Positions 47,478-55,531 of a DNA stretch of 64,000 bases are shown here, one piece after another. Within the stretch, counting starts at the first letter, position 1; each line of letters begins with the position of its first letter. The stretch is from assembly GCF_025397915.1 (NCBI RefSeq), contig NZ_JALIDZ010000002.1:124001-188000 (forward strand), in the 5' to 3' direction. The stretch is from Microbaculum marinisediminis. Lineage in GTDB: Bacteria; Pseudomonadota; Alphaproteobacteria; Rhizobiales; Tepidamorphaceae. The notes beneath the pieces were generated by a model. That model searched no databases. It had not been told where the DNA came from and saw only the letters and a program-made list of their open reading frames with translations. A program made the translations under genes and the position numbers.

Positions 47478-48539
47478 TCAGCCGGCCGCCCGCAACCGGG
47501 ACGGCGTCACCATCGAGCCCCCCTTCACGTCACCGGTCTCGCGCCAAGCCTCTACCATTCTTTCGGCCATGCTGGCCGGCAGTTTGAGACGCTGTGCCCG
47601 GGCCTGGGCGATCGCACTGACCGCCGGTTCCGTCAGGCCAAGCGACGTGAGCAGCGCGACGATGGCCTCATGGTCGACCTGGAACAGCGCGTTGAGGACG
47701 GCGCGCGGCTTGAGCCGGGCAGCCTCGCCGAGGACACGGGCAAGGTTCTGGTAGCGGTTCTCGCGCGCCAGCCGCACGATCACGGACTCCAGGTCGAGAT
47801 GACCGTCGCGGATCTGCGCGACGATAGACTCTGTCTGGAGCCGGTGCTTCGACTGGGCGATCTTGAGGGTCCTGGCCGCCGCCTCGGCCTTGCCGACCGG
47901 CTCTGTTTCGGCGCCGGACTCTTCGGCCATGAGCGCGGCCAGCCTGTCGCGATGTTCGGGCGGAAGGACCTTCAGCGCCCGCGCCGCGCTCGCGAGCGGC
48001 ATGTCGGCGCGATAGGAGACGGCGGCCTGCAACTCCGCATCGGCCGCCGCCTTGTCGATGATCCTGTCGAAGGCTGCTTTCGAGAGGTCCGCGCCGAGAT
48101 TGCGGGTCACCGCGCACACGACGCGCCGTTCGCCGCGCTCGACGAGCACCGCCGTCACCCGGGCGCTCAATGCCGCGCGCTTCGCGATCGCATCGAGGTG
48201 GTCCTGGGACGCGCGGCTGGCGATGTCGGCAAGCGTCTCGTCGTCGAACAGGGTGCAGTCTCGCAACACCGGTTCGGCAACGGCGATCTCGTCTTCGGCG
48301 AGCCGCACGTGCAGGGCGCCGATGGCGCGGTCTCTCGTCGCGATTTTGCGGGACAGCTCGATGCGACCTTCGCGGTCGACCTGATCGAGCAGATCGCCAA
48401 TGACCTCGCCGAACAGGATCAGCTCACGGTCCGAGTAGTCCTGTTCCTTGTCGACGAACAGGCTCGCCATCGAGCGCAGCAACTCACGCCGCTTGTCGCC
48501 CGACGGTTCCCTGGCCAGTGCCAGAAGCGAGGCCATCAT
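47478..48539 (-). CDS. DUF2336 domain protein (copy 1)
   Basis: A 353-residue all-helical protein of the DUF2336 family, with repeats such as DYSDRELILFGEVIGDLLDQVD, SRASQDHLDAIAKR and NALFQVDHEAIVALLTSLGL resembling HEAT-like helices. The function is unknown; relatives sit with chemotaxis-like or PilZ regulators. The start at MMASLLALARE was used because the upstream codons look non-coding. It is a tandem paralogue of the next gene upstream (109 bases apart). Confidence 0.82.
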   Translation of the reverse strand: MMASLLALAREPSGDKRRELLRSMASLFVDKEQDYSDRELILFGEVIGDLLDQVDREGRIELSRKIATRDRAIGALHVRLAEDEIAVAEPVLRDCTLFDDETLADIASRASQDHLDAIAKRAALSARVTAVLVERGERRVVCAVTRNLGADLSKAAFDRIIDKAAADAELQAAVSYRADMPLASAARALKVLPPEHRDRLAALMAEESGAETEPVGKAEAAARTLKIAQSKHRLQTESIVAQIRDGHLDLESVIVRLARENRYQNLARVLGEAARLKPRAVLNALFQVDHEAIVALLTSLGLTEPAVSAIAQARAQRLKLPASMAERMVEAWRETGDVKGGSMVTPSRLRAAG

Positions 48540-48648
48540 GTAAGGCGCTCCAAACGTCCAATTCGGACGCAGAGAAGACCGCAATCTTGCTTAACGTGGA
48601 GTAAACCGGCACGGCCGACAGGTGCCGGCCGGCCCGATATCGAAGCCC

Positions 48649-49725
48649 TCAGGCGGCGGCTTGCTGGACCGACCTGCGCGCCAGCGTGAACCGCAAGGCG
48701 CGTTGCGCGGTCGGCTCGTCGAGGTCACGCCACCGATCGACCAGGTGATCGGCCATGGACTGGGGCAGGTTCAGGCGGCGGCACCGCATGGCAGCCACGA
48801 CCCGCACCGCTTCCTCGTCAAGCCTGAGGGAGCGAAGCAATATCACCGCCGGCGCCGCATTGACCTTCAGAATCGCGCCGGTCGCCACTGCCTCGTCGAT
48901 ACGCGAGAAGTCGCTCAGAACGAGGGAAAGATCGAGAATGCGGTCGCGGTCGCAGAGCCATATGATGACCTGATCGAGCGTCATTTCCTTCTGGCGCACC
49001 TGGCGGATGAGGCCCTTGGTTTCCAGGCGTTCGAGCGCGCGGCTCATTTTCTTCTGCCTGGTGAGCGCCGCCGCCTTCTCCATCAGCGGCCTCACCGCGT
49101 CGCGATCGGCCGCCAGAAGGGCGGCGAGCCGGATGCGCGCGTCCTCCGACAGGAGATCCAGCACCGTGTCGGCGACCTGACGCGGCATGTCGGCGCGATA
49201 GGACATCGCGTCCAGCAGCGTATCGTCGGCCTTGGCGTGATCGGCGAGCGTGGCAAAGGACGAGATCGAAATCGCTGCGCCGAAGTTGCTGGTCACCGCC
49301 CTCAGGACCGGGGACTCGCCCTTGGATATCAGGACATCGGTCACCGATTCCGTCAGGCTCTCGCGCATGGCGATCGCCAGCCTGTGCGCCTGGCCCTTGT
49401 GCTCGGCGATGTCGACGAGCACCTCGTCGCTCAGGTGTCTGGAGTTGCGAAGGACGGGTCCCGCGACCTCGGCGTCGTCATAGGCCAGGAACATATGCAA
49501 CGCCTCGCCGGCATTCGGCGCATCCGACAGGCGCTCAGCGATCTCGGCCCGGGTGCTCTCGTCTACCTTTTTCAAAAGACCGGTGAGGACATCGGTAAAC
49601 AGGACCAGAGAGCGGTCGCTGTAGGTCTCGACATCGCTCAGGAACAGATCAGCCACCTCGCGCAAGAGCTGCCTGCGCTTCTCGGGAGCCGGATCCTTGG
49701 AAAGGGCGACCAGATCTTCAATCAT
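48649..49725 (-). CDS. DUF2336 domain protein (copy 2)
   Basis: A 358-residue paralogue of its neighbour with matching order of motifs: MIEDLVALSKDPAPEKRRQL aligns with SLLALAREPSGDKRRELL, ETYSDRSLVLFTDVLTGLLKKV with DYSDRELILFGEVIGDLLDQV, and SYRADMP is identical in both. It leads the run of three genes. A longer open frame upstream was rejected since it has no domain signal and runs through the AT-rich promoter zone. Confidence 0.82.
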   Translation of the reverse strand: MIEDLVALSKDPAPEKRRQLLREVADLFLSDVETYSDRSLVLFTDVLTGLLKKVDESTRAEIAERLSDAPNAGEALHMFLAYDDAEVAGPVLRNSRHLSDEVLVDIAEHKGQAHRLAIAMRESLTESVTDVLISKGESPVLRAVTSNFGAAISISSFATLADHAKADDTLLDAMSYRADMPRQVADTVLDLLSEDARIRLAALLAADRDAVRPLMEKAAALTRQKKMSRALERLETKGLIRQVRQKEMTLDQVIIWLCDRDRILDLSLVLSDFSRIDEAVATGAILKVNAAPAVILLRSLRLDEEAVRVVAAMRCRRLNLPQSMADHLVDRWRDLDEPTAQRALRFTLARRSVQQAAA

Positions 49726-50112
49726 CGTACGACTCTGCCACCAGCCTTGCGCGGAAACGTCATCCGCCTCTTGCCCACCACCTGTACCGGAGCGACGTAA
49801 ACATTCGCCTCCCCTATCGATTAAAACTTGATTCAGCGGAGTATTCCGACATTTCCGGCGATCAGGATTAATCAAGCGATAAATTAAGCTGGCTACCAAA
49901 GAGGCTGATTCCCACGCAGAAATCGTGGAGTCGGAAAGAAATAACCGCAGCTCGGCGCGCGCGTGACTTCGATGCACATACTCGATACCAGTAACGTGCA
50001 GGAATTCTTAAGCTGGCAATACAGCGTTCCCGGCGAACTACTACCGCTGCACACGAGGCAGATACGATACTGCCGGCGCCAATGGCGCCGGCACGGACCG
50101 CGACGGACCGCC
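49726..50112. other. AT-rich intergenic region
   Basis: This 387-base gap lies between the two minus-strand neighbours and is more AT-rich than its surroundings, notably 49810-49900 with CGATTAAAACTTGATT and GGATTAATCAAGCGATAAATTAAG. It should hold the promoter of the DUF2336 run. I see no gene in it. Confidence 0.5.
50071..50093. terminator. hairpin after the OB-fold/Pro-rich gene
   Basis: TGCCGGCGCC-AAT-GGCGCCGGCA is a perfect 10-base stem 20 bases beyond the stop of the gene at 50113. It lacks a T tract, so terminator function is likely but unproven. Confidence 0.55.
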
Positions 50113-51660
50113 CTAGGGCTTCTGACCGTCCGTCCCGTCCTGTTCCGAAGCCGCATTCGGCGCTGCGTCCGCCTCGTCGCCCGTCTCCTGCGGCGATGGC
50201 CGGAACCGCGCTTCGGCCGGTTCGGGCCACACCGATCCACCGCGCGGCGGCAACTCGGTGGCGGGCCTGGCAGGCGATGGCCGTTTCGCCTGGGAAATAT
50301 CGGCCTCGAGGACGGATTTGATGTCGTCTCCGAGCGCCGCGATCCGGTCGTCGTCTTCCGGCGTGCCCTGCTCGGACTTGACGGCCCGCGCCCGCAGGCC
50401 CGCACGCAGTAGGGATACCGCCGACGAGGCCTGCGTATTGGGGGCGGATGGCGCCGGCCCCGGTTGGAGCTCCACCGGTTGGGCCTGCACTCGCGCGGGC
50501 TGCGGAGGTGGCGTCTGCGCCGGCGGTGCCTGCACTGGTGCTGTCTGCGCCGGTGATGTGTGTGCGGGCGGCGATGCCACGGGTGGCGGCGGCTGGGTTG
50601 GCGGCGACTGGGATGGCCACGACTGGGGGGGCGGCGAGGGAATTGGCGGCGACGGGGCCGGAGCGGCCTGCGCGTTTGGGGTCTGCGCGTTAGGGGTCTG
50701 CGCAGGCCGGACTTGCTTTGGTGGGGCCTGCTTTGGCGGGGCCTTCTTTTGTGGAGCAGCCTTCGGCGACGTGCCGCGCTTTCGGAACGGTATGAACGCG
50801 AGAGCGCCCGAGGTTTCCTTCGGCCGGCGGGTTTCCAGCACCGGTTCGTCGATCGTGCGCTGTCCGATCGGCACGGAGAATCGTCCCGCGGCCGAAGCCC
50901 ACAGACCGAGCCCGGTGAAGAAAAGCAACACCGCCCCGTTCGCGTAGAGCTTCAGGACCTCGAACACCTGCTGCGGTGTCGTCAGCCCCGATCGGCCGAG
51001 GCGGGCGCCGGCATCGGGAATGCCGGGCAGCACCCAGACCTGCACGACGAAGGCAACCAGCAACGGCAGGCTGACCGGCAGGACCATCGCGGCGATGCCG
51101 GCGTAACGGGCAAGCCGCCGGTCCGGCCGGCCGACGAATTCACGCCAGGCGGTCAATGCGGCGAGCACCGGTACTGCATAGAGCCCCAGCAGAAGAATCA
51201 GGAGCACGCGGGCGAACCCGGCGGCAAGCCGCGGCGACGGATCGGTTCCGGAAATCGCGATCAGCGAATCGAGCGATTCGGACATGTGGCCGATCAGCTC
51301 CGGGACCTGGAACAGCGATATCCGCACGTCGCCCACGGCGTAGGCCCCGACCAGACACGCCAGCAGCACCAGAATCGCAAAGGAAAAGACCGGCCTTGCC
51401 AGGAAAAACCGGGCCGGCGCCCAGTCGCCCACGACGGATACCGGCGCCGCCAGGGCGTCGGTTTCCACCAATCGCGACGGCGCGACGCGATAGACGTCGC
51501 GCGCGCGGTCGCCATCCGGCTCGAAATCGACCGAATCGCCCTTGCGTGGCGATCCGCGATCACGCCAGTCGGTGACCTGGAAACGGTAGCGCCGGCCGCT
51601 GTCGGCGCGCAATACGATTGTCTCGGTCTCGGTTTCGTATCCGAGCACGACGCCCTTCAT
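50113..51660 (-). CDS. OB-fold, membrane and proline-rich protein
   Basis: An unrecognised 515-residue protein with three parts. Residues 1-60 resemble a cold-shock/OB fold (MKGVVLGYETETETIVLR, SPRKGDSVDFEPDG). Residues 80-270 contain five hydrophobic segments. Residues 280-420 are a low-complexity Pro/Ala/Gln tract with repeats such as PAQTPP and NAQTPNAQ, followed by a charged C-terminus. The ATG at 51660 has GGAG upstream; the GTG five codons earlier is an alternative. The N-terminal fold would be cytoplasmic. The function is unknown. Confidence 0.7.
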   Translation of the reverse strand: MKGVVLGYETETETIVLRADSGRRYRFQVTDWRDRGSPRKGDSVDFEPDGDRARDVYRVAPSRLVETDALAAPVSVVGDWAPARFFLARPVFSFAILVLLACLVGAYAVGDVRISLFQVPELIGHMSESLDSLIAISGTDPSPRLAAGFARVLLILLLGLYAVPVLAALTAWREFVGRPDRRLARYAGIAAMVLPVSLPLLVAFVVQVWVLPGIPDAGARLGRSGLTTPQQVFEVLKLYANGAVLLFFTGLGLWASAAGRFSVPIGQRTIDEPVLETRRPKETSGALAFIPFRKRGTSPKAAPQKKAPPKQAPPKQVRPAQTPNAQTPNAQAAPAPSPPIPSPPPQSWPSQSPPTQPPPPVASPPAHTSPAQTAPVQAPPAQTPPPQPARVQAQPVELQPGPAPSAPNTQASSAVSLLRAGLRARAVKSEQGTPEDDDRIAALGDDIKSVLEADISQAKRPSPARPATELPPRGGSVWPEPAEARFRPSPQETGDEADAAPNAASEQDGTDGQKP

Positions 51661-51804
51661 CGACTCGATCTCCACGAATCCGCCCCCCAGGGACGGTTAG
51701 CACAGCTTCGCCCGTCGGCTCCATATGCTATAGGCGCTCGACACAACGGAACCCGGGCGTACTCCCCTGCCCGCCCATTCGCTAGACCAAGAACGGAGAA
51801 ATGC

Positions 51805-52485
51805 ATGCCGGCTCCTGTCGCCGTCTTCGACCTCGACGGCACTCTCGTCGATACCGCCCCGGACCTGCTCGCCACGCTCGACGTCGTGCTGGTGGCGGCC
51901 GGCTACGAGCCGCTACCGGAGGAGAAGGCCTTCGGCACGATCGGCCACGGCTCGAAGGTGATGATCGAACATGCGCTCGACCTGCAGAACGTCGAGCCGA
52001 CGGAAGCGATCGTGAAGCCGATGCACGAGCATTTCCTCGCCTACTATGCGGAGAACATTTCGGTCGGCTCGCGGCCCTTCGAGGGCGTGGCGGACGCGCT
52101 GGACCGGCTGGCGGCGGAGGGCGCGGTGCTCGCCGTGTGCACCAACAAGTACGAGGACCTGTCGGTCAAGCTGCTCGACGCGCTCGGCCTGTCCAGGCGA
52201 TTCGCGGCGATCGTCGGCGCCGATACGCTGGGCGTGCGCAAGCCGGACCCCGCGCATCTGCTGGGCACCATCGAGCGGGCCGGCGGCGACAGGGCGCGCG
52301 CGGTGATGGTCGGCGACAGCCGCACCGACATCGACGCGGCCAAGGCGGCGCAGGTGCCCGTCATCGCCGTCGACTTCGGATATACCGACACGCCGGTGCG
52401 GCAACTGGGGCCCGATCACGTGATTTCGCACTACACCGCGCTCTACGAACTGGCCGCGCCGCTGCTCGGATTGTCCCGGGTCTAA
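51805..52485 (+). CDS. gph: phosphoglycolate phosphatase (HAD)
   Basis: A 226-residue HAD subfamily IA phosphatase, likely acting on 2-phosphoglycolate. The nucleophile motif VFDLDGTLVDT starts at residue 7, the cap spans about 18-85, CTNKYEDLSVKLL is motif II, VRKPDPAHL motif III, and VMVGDSRTDIDAAKAA motif IV. The Gph branch is supported by the cap pattern and by YTDTPVRQLGPDHVI near the end. An out-of-frame ATG four bases upstream is not used. It ends 62 bases before the tRNA gene. Confidence 0.9.
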   Translation: MPAPVAVFDLDGTLVDTAPDLLATLDVVLVAAGYEPLPEEKAFGTIGHGSKVMIEHALDLQNVEPTEAIVKPMHEHFLAYYAENISVGSRPFEGVADALDRLAAEGAVLAVCTNKYEDLSVKLLDALGLSRRFAAIVGADTLGVRKPDPAHLLGTIERAGGDRARAVMVGDSRTDIDAAKAAQVPVIAVDFGYTDTPVRQLGPDHVISHYTALYELAAPLLGLSRV

Positions 52486-52547
52486 ACAACATGTGGCACC
52501 GGACCGCTTGACTTGGCGCCATGCCGGTCCTTATATCCCGGCGCGTC

Positions 52548-52623
52548 GGGCGATTAGCTCAGTTGGTAGAGCACAGTGTTCACATCGCTGGGGTCACTGG
52601 TTCAAGTCCAGTATCGCCCACCA
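52548..52623 (+). tRNA. tRNA-Val (CAC)
   Basis: A complete 76-base cloverleaf: acceptor arm GGGCGAT with ATCGCCC, D arm GCTC/GAGC, anticodon arm CAGTG/CGCTG around loop TTCACAT with anticodon CAC at 52581-52583, T arm ACTGG/CCAGT with TTCAAGT. CCA is encoded at the 3' end. It marks the left edge of the exopolysaccharide region. Confidence 0.95.
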
Positions 52624-53046
52624 TTTCCTTTCCGACCCCGTTCACCGTCCAGGAATCAGGACCCGTCCTGATGTCCCCAGCCGCGCCGGCGCGATACCGG
52701 CCGGGCCGCTGTTCCCGTTCGGGGCTGCCAACCGTCGTGCGTGGTTAACGCGGCTCGGGCGGCGACGGGCCTTTCGATCGACGCAAAAACCGTCGCTGAA
52801 GCCGGTTTCAAACGGCATACGCGGGCCGGGCGGCCTATCATGACGCCCTAAGCCCGAAACAGCCCGCGACGACCGAATGAATACCTGCATTTTGCTACCT
52901 CCAGTGCGCACCAAAAGCGGTATTGCTGCACTCCCCGCAAGCGGCATACGGTGAGCCGGCACGCCAGTTCTGGTGGGCATGAAGCGGCCCGCAAGGCCAT
53001 TCCAGACAGGGCAATCCAGAAGGTCCACGGTCAAAGGAGCACAGCG
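52624..53046. other. gap after tRNA-Val with a possible 25-codon leader
   Basis: No family gene is seen in 52624-53046. It contains a 25-codon frame at 52877-52954 (begins MNTCILLPPVRTKSG) that ends in a TGA overlapping an in-frame GTG of the next gene (GTGA). It could be a leader peptide or chance; it has no strong ribosome site. Confidence 0.3.
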
Positions 53047-54513
53047 GTGGAGCTGGCCGATCAGGACGGTCAATTCGTCATCCGGACAAACCGCAATATG
53101 GCCGTGCCCGCCGGGGCGACGAGACACCTGTTGGCGTCGGTTGCCGTCGATACGTTCGGCACCCTGGAAACCTTGCCGGTCTTCGACCGTTCCGATCAGC
53201 AGATCGGACTGCTGATCGGAACGGTCGTCGACACGGACCGCAAGGTCGTTCTCCACGATGGCCTGCGCCTGGACGGGAGCCTGGATGGGGACGGCGACGT
53301 CGACGCATTCGTCGAAACGCAAATCTACCGGCTCGCCGGCACCTTTCTCTTCGTGCTCGATCACGGCGGCACGAGACGGGTCTATCTCGACGCGAACGGA
53401 ACCAAGTCCCTCGTCTACGACCCGTCGTCGAAAATGGCCGGGGCGACAGCGACCGTCCTGCTCGACGCGCGGGAGTACGACAGACGCTTGCGGCACGATC
53501 TCCTCGATGCGCTCGGCGTTCACAGGGGCGGCAGTCTTCCCGGCGGGCTGACGGCGCATCGCGGGATATATCGGCTTCTGTGCAACCACTATCTCGATCT
53601 CGATAGCTGGACCGCGACGCGCCATTGGCCCAAGGCCGAGATCGCGCAGACAACAGATGTCGCGGCGACCTGCAGGACGATCGTGACCGAGGTGAAGAAC
53701 ACGATCGAAGCGCTGATCAAGGAGGGAGATGTCCACGTCGCTCTGACGGCGGGACACGATACCCGGCTGGTTCTGGCGTGCTGCCGCGATTTCGTCGACC
53801 AGATCACCTTCGTCACACTGCAGGTGCCCGGCGACGGGATCGACATTCAGCTCGCCGGGGCGCTTTCCGAGAAATTCAATCTGCGTCATCGCGTGCTGCC
53901 GTTCGTCAAGACCGACAGCGATGAAGCCGAACGGTGGCAGAAGCGCGCGGGCCATGCGGTGCGCGGTCCGAACATGGACCTGTATGCCGCCGTCGCGCCC
54001 CTCAAGGATCGCATCTTCGTCGGCGGCGCGTGCGGCGAAATCGGCCGCGGCTGTATCTGGTTCGGCGCAACCGACACCACCCCAATCGACGCACGACAGA
54101 TGGCATCGCGACTCAAGCTGCCGATGCATCGCGAGGTGATCAACGCGATCGACAATTGGCTGGCCCCGATCGACCATCTCGGCAGCCTGTTGAAGCTGGA
54201 CCTCGCCTACATGGAACTCAGCATCCATTGCTGGGTCTTCGTTCAGTCCTACACGAAGCCCGGCCACGTCGAGATCAATCCCCTGATCTCGCGAAGGTTG
54301 TTCACCGCGATGCTCTCGCTGCCGCCGGAGGTCCGCCTCAAGAACGGGATGATCCTGCGCTGCATCGAGTCGGCCTGGCCGGAGGTGGCCAGCGTCCCCA
54401 TCAATCAGTACGGAAACTGGCGCGACAAGACGGTCAAGCTCCGCCACGCCATTTCCGATCCCAGACGCGCCATCCGCAAGGCGCGCCAACTGGTAAGCAT
54501 CCTCATCGGCTAG
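53047..54513 (+). CDS. asparagine-synthase-like PP-loop protein
   Basis: A 488-residue protein with an ATP-pyrophosphatase loop in VALTAGHDTRLVLA (residues about 231-243), the T/S-A-G-x-D-T/S-R form seen in asparagine-synthase-like proteins of polysaccharide and peptide clusters. Before it lies the family stretch GIYRLLCNHYLDLDSW. There is no N-terminal catalytic Cys, so glutamine hydrolysis is absent; residues 1-160 form an unrelated beta-rich domain. GTG 53047 has AAAGGAG eight bases upstream; a GTG at 52951 would add 32 residues. It probably amidates or activates a carboxyl group on an envelope product; this is inferred. Confidence 0.75.
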   Translation: MELADQDGQFVIRTNRNMAVPAGATRHLLASVAVDTFGTLETLPVFDRSDQQIGLLIGTVVDTDRKVVLHDGLRLDGSLDGDGDVDAFVETQIYRLAGTFLFVLDHGGTRRVYLDANGTKSLVYDPSSKMAGATATVLLDAREYDRRLRHDLLDALGVHRGGSLPGGLTAHRGIYRLLCNHYLDLDSWTATRHWPKAEIAQTTDVAATCRTIVTEVKNTIEALIKEGDVHVALTAGHDTRLVLACCRDFVDQITFVTLQVPGDGIDIQLAGALSEKFNLRHRVLPFVKTDSDEAERWQKRAGHAVRGPNMDLYAAVAPLKDRIFVGGACGEIGRGCIWFGATDTTPIDARQMASRLKLPMHREVINAIDNWLAPIDHLGSLLKLDLAYMELSIHCWVFVQSYTKPGHVEINPLISRRLFTAMLSLPPEVRLKNGMILRCIESAWPEVASVPINQYGNWRDKTVKLRHAISDPRRAIRKARQLVSILIG

Positions 54514-54612
54514 CCCGAGACCAGACTCAACCGCTCCAGGCACCGTGACGCGCCGTCTTCCATGTCACTGGAAGGGGATGTGAGGAACTCTTTCGGGACG
54601 CGCCCTGCTCGC

Positions 54613-55431
54613 TCAGGGCGCGACCGGCGCGCCCGTGACGTCGTCGACGTTTCCAGACCACTCGTCGGGCATGTAGCCGTAGAATGCGTTATAGCCGTAG
54701 AAGCCCTTGCCCCAGCGATTGTTCGTGATCCGGATGTTGCCGACCGGTTTGTCGGTCTTGCGCGGATCGATGTACATCGTGTAGCCGCCGCCGGTCATGC
54801 GATTGCCGTCGATCACCCAGTTTTCCAGCGCGCCGAACTCGTTGTTCAGCATCAACGCCGACGTATCGGCGTTCTCGTTCGTCAGCGTGTTGTTCAGGAT
54901 CTGGACATCGGACCCGCCGTTGCACTCGATCGCATCGAAGTGGGCCTGGGGACCGCCGGCGAGCTCGTGAATGAAGTTGCCCTCCACGCGGGCCGGGCCC
55001 CAGATGTTCAACCCATTCTCGAAGCCGTGGATGTTGTTTCGCAGGAAGGCGCCATAGCCCAGAACGCCGTTCACTGTCGTGCCGTTCCCGATCAGCTCGC
55101 TGTCCTCAAGACGGAAACCGGTATTGCCGTCGATTACATAGATGAGGTGATAGGGCGTGGCGGACTCGATACGGCTGTTTCGGATCGTGACGTCGTTCGC
55201 CTTCACCACGATGTTGCCGACGAGATCGACCCCCTCCAGCACCGTGCCGTCGGTCGAGATCTCGATCGTCCCGGTCTGCTTCGACAGCGTGGTTCCCGGC
55301 GGCACACCGGTATTCGTTTCGTCCGGATAGCCCGCCGGCGCGGCCTGGGCGAAGGCCTGCGGGAGCGCGTCAGACCCGGCGATGGCAAGCGCCATGGCGG
55401 CCGCGAGAAGCGTCGTCTTGAGAAAGTCCAT
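54613..55431 (-). CDS. secreted right-handed beta-helix protein
   Basis: A 272-residue exported protein. A signal peptide spans residues 1-29 (ends QAFAQ). The rest reads as repeated short beta turns typical of pectate-lyase-like beta-helices (NIVVKANDVTIRNSRIES, GFRLEDSELIGNGT, DVQILNNTLTNENADTSAL, NIRITNNRWGKGFYG). It could bind or cleave a polysaccharide; no catalytic set can be assigned. It is 99 bases from the convergent PP-loop gene and in the same orientation as the RmlC-RmlB gene upstream. Confidence 0.85.
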   Translation of the reverse strand: MDFLKTTLLAAAMALAIAGSDALPQAFAQAAPAGYPDETNTGVPPGTTLSKQTGTIEISTDGTVLEGVDLVGNIVVKANDVTIRNSRIESATPYHLIYVIDGNTGFRLEDSELIGNGTTVNGVLGYGAFLRNNIHGFENGLNIWGPARVEGNFIHELAGGPQAHFDAIECNGGSDVQILNNTLTNENADTSALMLNNEFGALENWVIDGNRMTGGGYTMYIDPRKTDKPVGNIRITNNRWGKGFYGYNAFYGYMPDEWSGNVDDVTGAPVAP

Positions 55432-55531
55432 CAGGATGTCTCTTGCCTCCGGCCGCGCCGTGAACCGTCCGAGCCGTCCAGATCGCACGGCAGATCGCAC
55501 GGCCCCGGCGATCGATCCACCGCGATCGCGT

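Noticed and set aside
54600-54621. Hairpin GCGCCCTG...CAGGGCGC at the end of the beta-helix gene
   Set aside because: It overlaps the stop codon and has no T tract, so a terminator call was not made.
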